This document shows, piece by piece, positions 9,043 through 18,545 of a DNA stretch of 64,000 nucleotides. Made by a program: the position numbers and the translations under genes. The notes under the pieces are model-generated. The model was not told where the DNA came from and ran no database searches. It was given only the letters and a program-made list of their open reading frames with translations. Each line of letters begins with the position of its first letter. The stretch's first letter is position 1. Source of the DNA: Acidocella facilis ATCC 35904 (GTDB lineage: Bacteria > Pseudomonadota > Alphaproteobacteria > Acetobacterales > Acetobacteraceae); contig NZ_JHYG01000005.1 of assembly GCF_000687875.1 (NCBI RefSeq), positions 222,930-286,929 of the forward strand. Reading direction: 5' to 3'.

Positions 9043-9849
9043 TCAAACGGCCTTGCCGACCTCGGCCGCGACATGCGCGACGAACCGCGCCGCTGCCGCG
9101 ACCAGATCCTCAGCCACCGCCTCACCCAGATCCGCATCCCCCGCCGCCCAGGCGGCTTCGATGGCGGGCTTGGGCACGGTATCGAATTCCACCGGCGCTT
9201 CCACGCTCAGCCCCTCGAAATCGAGCGTGCCGAAATCCCGCACCTTCAACCCCAGCATCTCGCCCCCCTCAGGCGCCCCGGCGGCATCCCGGATGGTGTC
9301 CGCCCGCAACGCCCGATTCAGCGAGAGCAGCGGCTCCGCCCCATGGCCGAAGCGCCCGGCGGCGCCATCCAGACGGCGTTCCATCAGCTGCCGGGCGATT
9401 TTCCAGAGATAGAAGGACGGGATCACCAGCCCGGTGCGGCGTTTGATCGCCAGCGTCACCTCATGCACCACCGGCACATTGCCGCCATGGGCGTTGAGGA
9501 TGACGATGCGCCGCAAGCCATGTCGCAGCAGCCCTTCCAGCAGCTCCGCCAGCACGCGCCTGAAACTCTCCGGCGCGAGCGCCAGACCGCCGGGGCTGGG
9601 GGCAAAAAAATCCGCGACACCGAAGGGCAAGGTCGGCGCCATCACGCATAGCGTGCCGGCCTCATTCGCCGCGCGGGCGATGCGTTCGGCGATCTCATCG
9701 GCCAGGACAAAATCCCCCATCGGCTGATGCGGGCCATGATCCTCCTGGCTGCCCAGCGCCAGCAAGATCACCGGCTGGCGCTGAGCCAGCGCGGCAAAAT
9801 CCGGGGCGGTGAGGTCGGCCAGCCTGACGCTGGCAAGGAGCTTGTTCAT
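9043..9849 (-). CDS. Creatininase family protein (metal-dependent amidohydrolase)
   Basis: The 268-residue protein carries the creatininase-fold metal motif GSQEDHGPHQPMGDF, with Glu, His and Asp ligands, and NAHGGNVPVVHEVTLAI. Family members open cyclic amides (creatinine amidohydrolase, MftE-type peptidase, formamide deformylase). Nothing in the context points to creatinine use, so the substrate is unknown. The start ATG 9849 is preceded by AGGA at good spacing, and an alternative ATG lies 9 bp upstream. The gene is divergent from manC and ends against repeat B2. Confidence 0.87.
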   Translation of the reverse strand: MNKLLASVRLADLTAPDFAALAQRQPVILLALGSQEDHGPHQPMGDFVLADEIAERIARAANEAGTLCVMAPTLPFGVADFFAPSPGGLALAPESFRRVLAELLEGLLRHGLRRIVILNAHGGNVPVVHEVTLAIKRRTGLVIPSFYLWKIARQLMERRLDGAAGRFGHGAEPLLSLNRALRADTIRDAAGAPEGGEMLGLKVRDFGTLDFEGLSVEAPVEFDTVPKPAIEAAWAAGDADLGEAVAEDLVAAAARFVAHVAAEVGKAV

Positions 9850-9926
9850 GCGCTTCATCCTGCCAGCCCGACTGGACAGTTTCCAGCCTTGACGGCTAAT
9901 TCGCGCCAACAGAGCAAGGGGCTGAC

Positions 9927-11363
9927 ATGTCGAACCAGAACGCGGACCAAAAGATCGTCCCGGTGATTCTTTGCGGCGGCTCCGGCACGCGGCTCTGGCC
10001 GGTTTCGCGCAAGAGCTTCCCCAAGCAATTCTGGCCGCTGCTCTCCACCACCCCGATGCTGGCCGAAACCGCCCTGCGCGGCACGGGCGCTGGCTTCGCC
10101 GCCCCGATCGTCGTTGCCAATCAGGAGCATCGCTTCATCGTCGCCGAACAGCTGCGCGATGCCGGGGTGAAGGCGCCGCGCATCCTGCTGGAGCCGGTGG
10201 GGCGCAACTCTGCCCCGGCCATCGCCGCCGCCGCCCTGCTCGCCGCCGAGACCGACCCGCATGCCGTGCTCTGGATCATGGCCGCTGATGCCGCCATTCA
10301 GGATGAGCCGGCCCTGCATGAGGCGCTGGCGAAAGCCGCCGCCGCGGCCCGCGCCGGCTATATCGTCACCTTCGGCATGCAGCCGACGGCAGCCGAGACC
10401 GGCTATGGCTATATCGCCCAGGGCGAGGCGCTGCCCAACCTCTCCGGCGTGCACAAGCTGGCCCGTTTCGTGGAAAAACCCGACGCCAGCCGCGCCGCGC
10501 AGATGCTGGCCGAAGGCGGTTATCTCTGGAATTCCGGCATGTTTATCTTCCGGGCCGATATCATGATCGAGGAGCTGCAATCTCTGGCTCCCGAAGTGCT
10601 CACCGCCGCCCGTGCCGCTGTTGCCGCGCGTCATGACGATCTGGACTTCATCCGGCTGGATGAGGCCAGCTTCGCCGCCGCGCCAGATATCTCGATCGAC
10701 TATGCGATTGCCGAGAAGACTCATAAGGCCGCCGTCGTGCCAGCTGCTCTTGGCTGGTCGGATGTCGGCTCCTGGTCGGCTCTGGCCGAGATCGCGCCGA
10801 AGGATTCCGCCGGCAATTTCGCCCAGGGCGACGTGGTGCTGGAAAATGCCGAGAATTGCTACGCCCGCTCGGAGGGCATGCTCACCGCCCTGCTCGGGGT
10901 GCAGGATCTCGTCGTCGTCACCACCCAGGATGCGGTGTTGGTGGCGCATAAATCCGAGGCGCAGAACGTCAAGACAATCGTCGACAAGCTGAAGGCCCAG
11001 AAGCGGCCGGAGGCGGAGGCGCAATATCGCAGCTATCGCCCCTGGGGGTTTTATGAAAGCCTGATCCAGGGCGAGCGCTTCCAGGTGAAGCGCATCGTCG
11101 TCTGGCCCGGCCGCCGGCTCTCGCTGCAGAAACATTTCCATCGCGCCGAGCATTGGGTGGTCGTCGCCGGCTGTGCCTTGGTGACGCGTGACACCGAGGA
11201 GCTGTTGATCCAGGAGAATGAGAGCATCTATCTGCCGCTCGGCTGCGTCCACCGGTTGGATAATCCGGGAAAAATCCCGCTGACCCTGATCGAGGTCCAG
11301 TCAGGCTCCTATCTCGGCGAGGATGATATCGTTAGAATCGAGGACCATTACGGGCGGAGCTAG
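9927..11363 (+). CDS. manC: Mannose-1-phosphate guanylyltransferase / mannose-6-phosphate isomerase
   Basis: This bifunctional enzyme makes GDP-mannose for exopolysaccharide or LPS. The 478-residue protein has an N-terminal nucleotidyltransferase domain with ILCGGSGTRLWPVSRKSFPK at about residues 14-33 and FVEKP near residue 181. A C-terminal type II isomerase cupin lies at about residues 360-470 (RPWGFYESLIQGERFQVKR, LQKHFHRAEHWVVVAG). The gene stands alone rather than in a polysaccharide cluster. A ribosome-binding AAGGGG precedes ATG 9927. The TAG stop is the first three bases of repeat C1. Confidence 0.96.
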   Translation: MSNQNADQKIVPVILCGGSGTRLWPVSRKSFPKQFWPLLSTTPMLAETALRGTGAGFAAPIVVANQEHRFIVAEQLRDAGVKAPRILLEPVGRNSAPAIAAAALLAAETDPHAVLWIMAADAAIQDEPALHEALAKAAAAARAGYIVTFGMQPTAAETGYGYIAQGEALPNLSGVHKLARFVEKPDASRAAQMLAEGGYLWNSGMFIFRADIMIEELQSLAPEVLTAARAAVAARHDDLDFIRLDEASFAAAPDISIDYAIAEKTHKAAVVPAALGWSDVGSWSALAEIAPKDSAGNFAQGDVVLENAENCYARSEGMLTALLGVQDLVVVTTQDAVLVAHKSEAQNVKTIVDKLKAQKRPEAEAQYRSYRPWGFYESLIQGERFQVKRIVVWPGRRLSLQKHFHRAEHWVVVAGCALVTRDTEELLIQENESIYLPLGCVHRLDNPGKIPLTLIEVQSGSYLGEDDIVRIEDHYGRS

Positions 11364-11415
11364 AGCGAGCAACTGTATCCGATCAGACGAGTCCGTTTGA
11401 TCGGATGTTGCTCTA
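11361..11415. repeat. Repeat family C, short copy C1
   Basis: This 55-bp element runs TAGAGC to GCTCTA around the palindrome ATCCGATCAGACG / CGTTTGATCGGAT. It is inverted and shortened relative to C2 (18432) and C3 (33050). Its two ends provide the stop codons of both convergent neighbours, manC (TAG at 11361) and the MFS gene (TAG on the minus strand at 11413-11415). Confidence 0.85.
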
Positions 11416-12786
11416 GCCGCGCATTTGCGCCTCGATCTCCTCCAGCGAGCGGCCCTTGGTTTCCGGCACCAGCTTGTAAGTGAACAGAAAGGCCGCCCCG
11501 GTCAGCACGGCATAGACCAGGAAGGTCGCACTCTGGCCGATCCCCTTCAGCAGATCGAGGAAGGTGAGCGAGACCAGCATGTTGAAGCCCCAATTGGCGA
11601 TGGTCGCCAGGCTCATGCCGCGCCCGCGGATCGCCAGCGGGAAAATCTCCGCGATCAGCAGCCAGAAGACCGGCCCCAGCCCGATCGCGAAGAAGGACAC
11701 GTAAACCGCGATCAGCACGATCACCAGCACCGCCACCAGATGGCCACCGCCGGCATGCAGCCCAATGGCAAAGCAGGCGCTGATGCCCAGCAAGCTCACA
11801 AACATTCCCACCAGCCCGACCAGCAGCAGCGCACGCCGCCCGGCATGGTCCAGCAGCCGCATGGCGATGATGGTGAGGATGACATTGATCAGCCCGATCC
11901 CGGCCGTCACCAGAATCGCCCCGGCGCTGCCGGTCATGCCGCTATCCTTGAAGATGGTGGGGGCGAAATAGATGACCGTGTTGATGCCGGTGATCTGCTG
12001 AAAAATCGCCAGCCCGACCCCGATCATCACCGGCAGCCGCGCCCCGGCGGCGAATAGCCGGCTGAAGGGCGCGCGCTGCTTGTCCGCCTCGGCGATATCC
12101 TGACGCAAGGCCGCGAACTCCTCCCCGGAATCGCGTCCTGGCCGCAGCCTGGTCAGCGCGTCCTTGGCCTTCTCCTCCTGCTGGTGCGCCAGCAGCCAGC
12201 GCGGGCTCTCCGGCAGCAGCGCCATGCCGATCAGCAGCGCCGCCCCGGGAATCGCCGCCAGCCCCAGCATCGCCCGCCAGACCACATCATGCCCGCCGCC
12301 GCCATGGGCGAGAAAGGTCATCGCATAATCCAGCACGTAGGAGAGAAACGCGCCGATGGTGATGAAAAGCTGGTTGATGGTGACGATGGCGCCGCGCTTC
12401 TCCGGCGGGGCGATTTCGGAGAGGTAGAGCGGGGTGAGCATCGAGGCCACACCGATCGCCAGCCCCACCACCAGCCGCCCGGCGATCAAGGCCGGCAGCG
12501 ACCAGGCGGCAGCGCAGAGCAGCGCGCCCGCGACGAACACCAACCCGGTGAAGAGCAGCACGATCCGCCGCCCCAGCGCATCCGCCAGCGCCCCGGCAAA
12601 GGCCGCGCCCAGCGCCGCCCCGGCCAGCGTCACCGCGACCACGACGCCCTGCATCGCCCCCGACAGGCTGAAACTCTCGCGGATATAAAGCAGCGCCCCG
12701 GAGATCACCCCGGTATCATAGCCAAACAGCAACCCGCCCAAGCCGGCTACAATCGCGATCGTTCCAAACCCCATCTGGCGGCGCAT
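11413..12786 (-). CDS. Sugar porter family MFS transporter
   Basis: The 457-residue inner-membrane protein has about 12 predicted transmembrane helices. Sugar porter signatures are visible: GLLFGYDTGVISGAL in helix 1, GRLVVGLAIGVASMLTPLYL followed by SEIAPPEKRG, FQQITGINTVIYFAP and a C-terminal VPETKGRSLEEIEAQ. These match the GalP/XylE/AraE type of proton-sugar symporter. The substrate cannot be read from the sequence. ATG 12786 follows GGAGAG. The gene is convergent with manC, sharing repeat C1 at its stop. Confidence 0.93.
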   Translation of the reverse strand: MRRQMGFGTIAIVAGLGGLLFGYDTGVISGALLYIRESFSLSGAMQGVVVAVTLAGAALGAAFAGALADALGRRIVLLFTGLVFVAGALLCAAAWSLPALIAGRLVVGLAIGVASMLTPLYLSEIAPPEKRGAIVTINQLFITIGAFLSYVLDYAMTFLAHGGGGHDVVWRAMLGLAAIPGAALLIGMALLPESPRWLLAHQQEEKAKDALTRLRPGRDSGEEFAALRQDIAEADKQRAPFSRLFAAGARLPVMIGVGLAIFQQITGINTVIYFAPTIFKDSGMTGSAGAILVTAGIGLINVILTIIAMRLLDHAGRRALLLVGLVGMFVSLLGISACFAIGLHAGGGHLVAVLVIVLIAVYVSFFAIGLGPVFWLLIAEIFPLAIRGRGMSLATIANWGFNMLVSLTFLDLLKGIGQSATFLVYAVLTGAAFLFTYKLVPETKGRSLEEIEAQMRG

Positions 12787-12855
12787 GCTGTGCTCTCCTG
12801 CGTTCTGAATCAGCAGGTTGGGCCGCCAGGCGGGTGATTCAAGCACGCAACGGGG

Positions 12856-13140
12856 TCAGCCGGCCGCCTCCTCCGGCGTGCGCAAGGCCAAGGAGAGCGC
12901 GTGCAGCCCGGTCTCGAACTCCGATTTCAGCGCCTCATTCACCGCGCGCTGGCGGGCCAGGCGACTCTGCCCGGCGAAGGCGGCGGAGACCATCGCCACG
13001 CGGTAATGCGTCTCTCCCGCCGGCAGGCCGTTGCGCTCACCATGATGCGCATGGCGGCGGCTTTCATCCTCAATCTCCAGCGCCAGCGGCGCGAAGCCCG
13101 CCTCCAGGGTGGTACGTATGCGGTCAAGCCTGCTTGTCAT
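12856..13140 (-). CDS. bolA: BolA family protein
   Basis: The 94-residue protein is a BolA-type partner of monothiol glutaredoxins in iron-sulfur cluster handling and iron sensing. It has the BolA core from LEAGFAPLALEIEDESRRHAHH to ETHYRVAMVSAAFAGQSRLARQRAVNEAL and LHALSLALRTPEE. Two adjacent ATG codons (13143, 13140) follow GGAGCAG, and the second gives better spacing. It is divergent from the J-domain gene. This pairing is common in alphaproteobacteria. Confidence 0.93.
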   Translation of the reverse strand: MTSRLDRIRTTLEAGFAPLALEIEDESRRHAHHGERNGLPAGETHYRVAMVSAAFAGQSRLARQRAVNEALKSEFETGLHALSLALRTPEEAAG

Positions 13141-13227
13141 CATCTGCTCCGTTTTCTGTCCCGCGCCGCGCGCATGGCGGGCGAAGTTCATGTTGCCGCG
13201 CGGCCTCTCAACGCGCACATTAGGCCC

Positions 13228-13836
13228 ATGTATTCTTCCGACGACAAGCCGACCAGCCGCCGCCGGGCCTATGTGCCGGACCCGGCCGCCCCCGGCCAGC
13301 CTTGCGAAAGCCCGGGCTGCGCCCTGGCGGGCGAATTCCGCGCGCCGAAATCCCGCTCCACCTTGCGCGAATTCCATTGGTTCTGCCTGGAGCATGTGCG
13401 CGCCTATAATGCCTCCTGGGATTATTATAAGGGCATGTCGCCCGAGGAGATCGAAGCGGCCACCCGGGAGGATTCCTCATGGCAGCGTCCCACCTGGCCG
13501 CTGGGCCAGAACGGCCGCGCCGCCCGCCTGGAAGAGGCGATCGAGGCGGAGCTGCACGCCTTCGCCTTCGGCAAGCGCCCGCAGAAAAAGCCGCCCGCTT
13601 CGGATACGCCGGCTGAATTGCGGGACCCGTTGAATGTGTTCGGCCTCGCCTGGCCGGTGACGCTGGAGATGGTGAAGACGCGCTACAAGGAGCTGGTGAA
13701 GCGCCACCACCCCGACATCCACCACGGCGATGCCGCGGCCGAGGAAAGATTGAAGACGATCAACCTTGCCTATGCGGCGCTTCGTGGCAAACTGACAATG
13801 TCGCCGCAGCCGGACGCCTACGCCGCCTCACCCTGA
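13228..13836 (+). CDS. J-domain (DnaJ-like) protein
   Basis: This 202-residue protein has a C-terminal J domain with the HPD tripeptide at residues 161-163 (KELVKRHHPDIHHGD). The N-terminal half holds conserved cysteines (Cys26, Cys31, Cys53) around CESPGCALAGEFRAPKSR and FHWFCLEHVRAYN, typical of a conserved alphaproteobacterial J-protein family. It should stimulate an Hsp70 such as DnaK, with unknown clients. It lies between bolA (divergent) and cobS (same strand, 55 bp gap). Confidence 0.92.
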   Translation: MYSSDDKPTSRRRAYVPDPAAPGQPCESPGCALAGEFRAPKSRSTLREFHWFCLEHVRAYNASWDYYKGMSPEEIEAATREDSSWQRPTWPLGQNGRAARLEEAIEAELHAFAFGKRPQKKPPASDTPAELRDPLNVFGLAWPVTLEMVKTRYKELVKRHHPDIHHGDAAAEERLKTINLAYAALRGKLTMSPQPDAYAASP

Positions 13837-13891
13837 CCCTCCGGCCGCCGGCCCAAGCGCCCCATGCGCGAAGCAATTAGGAATGGATTGA

Positions 13892-14896
13892 ATGAACGAC
13901 GTCGCCACCGAAACCCGCCCCCTGCCGACCTCGGCGATCGATCTGCCGGATATCACGGTGAAGGTCCGCGAGCTCTTCGGCATCGAGTCGGACCTCGAGG
14001 TGCCGGCCTTCTCCCAGCGCACCGAGCATGTGCCCGAGATCGACCCGACCTATAAATTCGACCGCGAGACCACGCTCGCCATCCTCGCCGGCTTCGCCTT
14101 CAACCGCCGCGTGATGGTGCAGGGCTATCACGGCACCGGCAAATCCACCCATATCGAGCAGGTGGCGGCGCGGCTCAACTGGCCCTGCATCCGCGTCAAT
14201 CTGGACAGCCATATCAGCCGCATTGATCTCGTCGGCAAGGACGCGATCGTGCTCAAGGACGGCAAGCAGGTGACGGAATTTCGCGAGGGCATCCTGCCCT
14301 GGGCGCTGCAGCATGCCTGCGCTTTGGTGTTCGACGAGTATGATGCCGGCCGCCCGGATGTGATGTTCGTGATCCAGCGGGTGCTGGAGGTCGAGGGTAA
14401 GCTGACGCTTCTGGACCAGAACCGCGTCATCCGCCCGCATCCGGCCTTCCGGCTGTTCGCCACCGCCAACACGGTGGGGCTGGGCGACACCACCGGCCTC
14501 TATCACGGCACCCAGCAGATCAATCAGGGCCAGATGGACCGCTGGAACATCGTCGCCACGCTGAATTATCTGCCGCACGCCCAGGAAGTCGCCATCGTGA
14601 TGGCGAAGATGGGCTTTGATGCCAAGAACGATGCGGAGAAGAAGCGCGTCGGCGCGATGGTGGCGCTGGCCGACCTCACCCGGGCCGGCTTCATCGCCGG
14701 GGATCTCTCCACCGTGATGTCGCCGCGCTCGGTGATCACCTGGGCGGAGAATGCGCGGATTTTCGGCGATCTCGGCTTCGCTTTCCGGCTCACCTTCCTG
14801 AACAAATGCGACGAGGCGGAGCGCCAGACCGTGGCGGAATATTACCAGCGCTGCTTCAACGAAGAGATCCCGACCGGCCTGCGCAAGAGCGCCTGA
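13892..14896 (+). CDS. cobS: Cobaltochelatase subunit CobS
   Basis: CobS is the AAA+ subunit of the aerobic cobalt chelatase CobNST, which inserts Co(II) into hydrogenobyrinic acid a,c-diamide for cobalamin synthesis. The 334-residue protein has Walker A GYHGTGKS at 78-85, [12 protein letters not shown] as Walker B and the typical N-terminus ([12 protein letters not shown]). It is followed 4 bp later by cobT. cobN is not in the window. Confidence 0.97.
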   Translation: MNDVATETRPLPTSAIDLPDITVKVRELFGIESDLEVPAFSQRTEHVPEIDPTYKFDRETTLAILAGFAFNRRVMVQGYHGTGKSTHIEQVAARLNWPCIRVNLDSHISRIDLVGKDAIVLKDGKQVTEFREGILPWALQHACALVFDEYDAGRPDVMFVIQRVLEVEGKLTLLDQNRVIRPHPAFRLFATANTVGLGDTTGLYHGTQQINQGQMDRWNIVATLNYLPHAQEVAIVMAKMGFDAKNDAEKKRVGAMVALADLTRAGFIAGDLSTVMSPRSVITWAENARIFGDLGFAFRLTFLNKCDEAERQTVAEYYQRCFNEEIPTGLRKSA

Positions 14897-14900
14897 GCCG

Positions 14901-16778
14901 ATGAGCGGCAAGCAGGACCAGGGCCGGGCGGAGGACTTCAAGCGCGCGACCGCGAGCACGCTGCGCGCCATGGCGCGCACGGCGGATGTGCAGGTGGCGT
15001 ATCAGCCCGGCCCCTCCGGGCTGGTGGGCAAGCGCGCCCGCCTGCCCGCCCCCTCCCGCGCGCTGGCCGACCCGGAGATGCTGAAGCTGCGCGCCGCGGC
15101 GGATGCCATCGCTTTGCGGCTGCGCCACCATGATGACGGCCTGCATAATGCCCGCGCCCCGCAAAGCCGCGAGGCGAAGGAGGCGTTCGACGCGCTGGAG
15201 CAGGCGCGGGTCGAGGTGGTCGGCTCGGAATTCATGGCCGGTGTCGCCGCCAATCTGCGCACCAGGCTGGGGGATGATTATATCCAGCAAGGGCTGGACC
15301 AGATCACCGCCCGCGACCAGCTGCCACTGACCGCCGCCCTCGCGCTGATGGCTCGCGCCAAGATGGACCCGGGCTCCATCCCCGACTCCGCCAAGCCGGC
15401 TCTGGCGCTCTGGCGGGACGCGCTGGATGCCAACGCCAACAGCGCCCTGAACGAGCTGGCCGCCGCGCGCGACAACCAGACCGATTTCATCACCGCCGCC
15501 CGCAAGCTGCTCGCCGCCATGGAGCTGGCCGAGGGCGAGGTGGAGCCGGGCGACGATGACGAGTCCGAGCAAGAGAATGAGGGCGGCGAGCAGACGCCGC
15601 AGCAGGATAATTCCCAGGACAGCCAAGGCGAGAGCCAGCAGGAGGAGGCCCCGATGCTCGCCTCCGCCCCGGAGATGGCCGAGGCCGAGGGCGCGGACGA
15701 GCCCGGCGAGGACGAGGAGGACGCCCAGGATATGGGCGCGGATGATGGCGAGGCCCCGGCCGGCCCGCAGCAGCGCCGCCCGCCCGCCCCCAGCGACGAC
15801 CATACCAGCTACCGCGCCTTCACCCGCGCCCATGACGAGGAGATCGAGGCCGAGGATCTGTGCGACCCGGACGAGCTGGGGCGGCTGCGCACCCAGCTCG
15901 ACCAGCAGCTGCAGCATCTGCAGGCGGTCGTCTCCAAGCTCGCCAACCGGCTGCAGCGCCGCCTGCTCGCCCAGCAGACCCGCGCCTGGGAGTTTGATCT
16001 GGAAGAGGGCATGCTGGACCCGGCCAGGCTCTCGCGCGTCATCGCCGACCCGCTGCTGGCGCTGACCTATAAGCGCGAGCGCGACACGGATTTCCGCGAC
16101 ACGGTGGTGACCTTGCTGATCGATAATTCCGGCTCGATGCGCGGCCGGCCGATCACCGTGGCGGCGATGTGCGGGGATATTCTCGCCCGCACGCTGGAGC
16201 GCTGCGCGGTGAAGGTTGAGGTTCTGGGCTTCACCACCCGCGCCTGGAAGGGCGGGCAGAGCCGCGAATCCTGGGTGGCGGCGGGCAAGCCGGCGCATCC
16301 CGGACGGCTGAACGATCTGCGCCACATCATCTACAAAGCCGCCGACACACCCTGGCGCCGGGCCCGCAAAAATCTCGGGCTGATGCTGCGCGAAGGGCTT
16401 CTTAAGGAGAATATCGACGGCGAGGCGCTGCTCTGGGCCTATAAAAGGCTGCTGAACCGGCCGGAGCACCGGCGGATTCTGATGGTGATCTCGGACGGCG
16501 CGCCGGTGGATGATTCAACGCTTTCGGTGAATGCAGGGAACTATCTGGAACGGCATCTGCGCGACGTGATCAAGGAGATCGAATCCCGCGACGCGGTGGA
16601 GCTGATCGCCATTGGCATCGGCCATGACGTGACCCGCTATTATCGCCGCGCGGTGACGATCGTGGACGCCGAGGAGCTGGGCGGCACAATGATGCGCAAG
16701 CTGACGGAATTGTTCGACGAGGACGCGGCGGATGCCTGGGCGCGGTTTGCGAGTAGGCAATCGACGTTGGTCGCGTGA
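14901..16778 (+). CDS. cobT: Cobaltochelatase subunit CobT
   Basis: CobT is the von Willebrand A domain partner of CobS in the ATP-dependent cobalt chelatase. The 625-residue protein has an N-terminal CobT domain, a very acidic middle (about residues 210-300, runs of Glu, Asp and Gln) and a C-terminal vWA domain with the metal site motif [10 protein letters not shown] at about residue 408. Length and acidic linker match the family. It follows cobS by 4 bp and is probably co-transcribed. Confidence 0.97.
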   Translation: MSGKQDQGRAEDFKRATASTLRAMARTADVQVAYQPGPSGLVGKRARLPAPSRALADPEMLKLRAAADAIALRLRHHDDGLHNARAPQSREAKEAFDALEQARVEVVGSEFMAGVAANLRTRLGDDYIQQGLDQITARDQLPLTAALALMARAKMDPGSIPDSAKPALALWRDALDANANSALNELAAARDNQTDFITAARKLLAAMELAEGEVEPGDDDESEQENEGGEQTPQQDNSQDSQGESQQEEAPMLASAPEMAEAEGADEPGEDEEDAQDMGADDGEAPAGPQQRRPPAPSDDHTSYRAFTRAHDEEIEAEDLCDPDELGRLRTQLDQQLQHLQAVVSKLANRLQRRLLAQQTRAWEFDLEEGMLDPARLSRVIADPLLALTYKRERDTDFRDTVVTLLIDNSGSMRGRPITVAAMCGDILARTLERCAVKVEVLGFTTRAWKGGQSRESWVAAGKPAHPGRLNDLRHIIYKAADTPWRRARKNLGLMLREGLLKENIDGEALLWAYKRLLNRPEHRRILMVISDGAPVDDSTLSVNAGNYLERHLRDVIKEIESRDAVELIAIGIGHDVTRYYRRAVTIVDAEELGGTMMRKLTELFDEDAADAWARFASRQSTLVA

Positions 16779-16838
16779 GTGGGTGAGGGCTGCTTACACC
16801 CCAACTTTACCGTTTAAAGCATCGCGCGGAGTGTCCAT

Positions 16839-16942
16839 TAGAGCATCAAGCTTTTAGCTTGATGCTCTAGGTTTTGTTTTGGCGAGCAATTTCATGTGTT
16901 TATCTTGACGCTGGCGCGTCAACCTAAACACATATTGCTCTA
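16839..16942. repeat. Repeat family B, full copy B3 (104 bp)
   Basis: It has the same length and orientation as B1. The parts are the TAGAGC start, hairpin GAGCATCAAGC / GCTTGATGCTC, core GTTTTGTTTTGGCGAGCA, palindrome GACGCTGGCGCGTC and end ATATTGCTCTA. Base changes in the first hairpin arm are matched in the other arm (CTC/GAG becomes ATC/GAT), so the structure is conserved. Its last bases give the stop codon of the GNAT gene. Confidence 0.85.
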
Positions 16943-17485
16943 GCGGACGAATAGCGTCAGGTCGCGCCAGCCATATGCCACCTCGTCGAACGTGGCGTCT
17001 GGCCTCTCATCTTTTTTCTCGCCAACCAACGTGCCGCCAAGCCGTTCGTAAAAGCCACGGGCTGCGATATTTTCGCGCAATACCCATAGCGCGGCCCCTA
17101 CGAAACCTAACTTCGTCAGAGCCTGCGCCATTTGCGTCATAAGCGAGCGTCCCAGCCCCAAACGCTGATGAGACCGCAACAGATATATTGCGCTAATCTC
17201 ACCACCAAAGCCCAGCTGTGCAAGCGCCTTCTCACGCTGCCCCCCACAAGAGCCAAAACCAACTATTTGCCCATGCATTTCGGCGACATAGACTTTTGTT
17301 TCCGCTGACGTCGCTGGGGCGCTAAGGAATTCACGCCACATGTCGGTTCTAGCTTCAACGGAAAGAGCCGCCAACATCTCATCGGGAAGAATGCCTGGAT
17401 AGGACTCACGCCAGGCCGCAACATGCACAGCGGCGAGCGAACCTACATCACTTAAGTTTGCGACGCGAAGCTGGATGGTACTCAT
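16940..17485 (-). CDS. GNAT family N-acetyltransferase
   Basis: The 181-residue protein has the GNAT fold: VAAWRESYPGILPDEML near the N-terminus, EISAIYLLRSHQRLGLGRSLM as the acetyl-CoA-binding Q/R-x-x-G-x-G/A motif near residues 92-112, and ENIAARGFYERLGG near residue 146. The substrate is unknown. Together with the next gene its composition looks less GC-rich than its neighbours, consistent with acquisition. The TAG stop is formed by repeat B3. Confidence 0.88.
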   Translation of the reverse strand: MSTIQLRVANLSDVGSLAAVHVAAWRESYPGILPDEMLAALSVEARTDMWREFLSAPATSAETKVYVAEMHGQIVGFGSCGGQREKALAQLGFGGEISAIYLLRSHQRLGLGRSLMTQMAQALTKLGFVGAALWVLRENIAARGFYERLGGTLVGEKKDERPDATFDEVAYGWRDLTLFVR

Positions 17486-17516
17486 GTTTCCCTTACCCTC
17501 AAAATGCGACGTTCAT

Positions 17517-17912
17517 TCAGGTTCCCAGCTGCCACGCTGGATAACGATTCTGTAACCCGTCAGGGTCTTCAAAAGTACAGCCAAAGTTATCCCAATATGG
17601 ATTGAACGCCGGCACAGGCATAAATCCCGCAGACCTCATGCTGTTTATAGCAGCAGTCCATTCGTCGTGATCGGGTAGGTAGAATATCAAAAGATTGTCC
17701 TGTGTCGGTGCCCGACCGACCGTATGGCCTTGTGCACGGGTGAACTCAAAATGAAAAATAACACCGACTTTTCCTAGCATAATGCCGTCAAAGCCATTGT
17801 GATTTTCAAATCGACACAATACGTCCAATCCGAGACCGTCTCGATAAAATGGAATCAAAGCCTCGATATTGTCAGTTGGACGCGCAACGCGAAGCTGTAC
17901 AGCTGAAAGCAT
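17517..17912 (-). CDS. VOC (glyoxalase/bleomycin resistance) family protein
   Basis: The 131-residue protein belongs to the vicinal oxygen chelate fold. The sequence starts VQLRVARPTDNIEALIPFYRDGLGLDVL and ends WDNFGCTFEDPDGLQNRYPAW, the usual glyoxalase-like ends. The specific function is unknown. It lies 31 bp upstream of the GNAT gene on the same strand with similar, lower GC content, and the two may form an operon. Confidence 0.87.
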   Translation of the reverse strand: MLSAVQLRVARPTDNIEALIPFYRDGLGLDVLCRFENHNGFDGIMLGKVGVIFHFEFTRAQGHTVGRAPTQDNLLIFYLPDHDEWTAAINSMRSAGFMPVPAFNPYWDNFGCTFEDPDGLQNRYPAWQLGT

Positions 17913-18049
17913 GTAAACATCTTAAATCGAGCATTTTGAACGCTGCAAGCGATACATTCATGGCGACTACCGTTGCCCCGTTAGCCTGTCTTTGATGTCT
18001 GCTTCTTGGATTACTTGCTCATCACCGGACAGACCGCCCTCCGCCGCCC

Positions 18050-18421
18050 CTAAAACAACCGCGCCCCATTCGGCACCACCTGATCCGGCGCGAACAGCAC
18101 CACCTCGCCCTGCGCATCCGGAAACCCCAGCGTCAGCACCTCGGACATGAATTTGCCGATTTGCCGCGGCGGGAAATTCACCACCGCCGCCACCTGCCGC
18201 CCGACCAGCTCATCCAGCGTATAATGTTTGGTGATCTGCGCGCTGGAGCGCTTCACCCCGATCCCCGGCCCGAAATCGATGGAGAGCTTGTAGGCCGGCT
18301 TGCGCGCCTCCGGGTAGGGCTCGGCGGTCAGAACCGTTCCCACCCTGATATCCACGGCGAGAAACTGGTTGAAATCGATCTGATCGGCGGCGGGGGCTTC
18401 ATGCGGATGAGTGAGGTGCAT
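18050..18421 (-). CDS. csaA: tRNA-binding domain protein, CsaA-like
   Basis: This 123-residue protein is a single OB-fold tRNA-binding domain of the CsaA type, a dimeric protein described as a secretion-related chaperone in Bacillus. The features are IDFNQFLAVDIRVGTVLTAEPYPEARKPAYKL, followed by FGPGIGVKRSSAQITKHY, VNFPPRQIGKFMSEVL and a C-terminal PDQVVPNGARLF. A TTG two codons upstream is possible, but ATG 18421 was chosen. Repeat C2 lies directly upstream. Confidence 0.92.
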   Translation of the reverse strand: MHLTHPHEAPAADQIDFNQFLAVDIRVGTVLTAEPYPEARKPAYKLSIDFGPGIGVKRSSAQITKHYTLDELVGRQVAAVVNFPPRQIGKFMSEVLTLGFPDAQGEVVLFAPDQVVPNGARLF

Positions 18422-18431
18422 GCGCAAAGGT

Positions 18432-18536
18432 TAGATCAACATCCGATCAAACGGAATCGTTTGATCGGATAAAGTTGCTCGCTCAAACAAAAAGCGAGAG
18501 CGTGCTCCGCGCGCGAAGGTGAGCGGAATACGCTCT
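18432..18536. repeat. Repeat family C, full copy C2
   Basis: This 105-bp element starts TAGATC. It contains the 13-bp arm palindrome ATCCGATCAAACG / CGTTTGATCGGAT, then AAAGTTGCTCGCTC, AAGCGAGAGCG and a terminal hairpin ending CGCTCT. It aligns along its length with C3 at 33050. It separates csaA and tonB. Confidence 0.85.
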
Positions 18537-18545
18537 CGCACGTTC

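Noticed and set aside
14856..16469. 537-codon minus-strand open frame opposite cobT
   Set aside because: The composition reflects the complementary strand of the acidic cobT linker, and no motif was seen.
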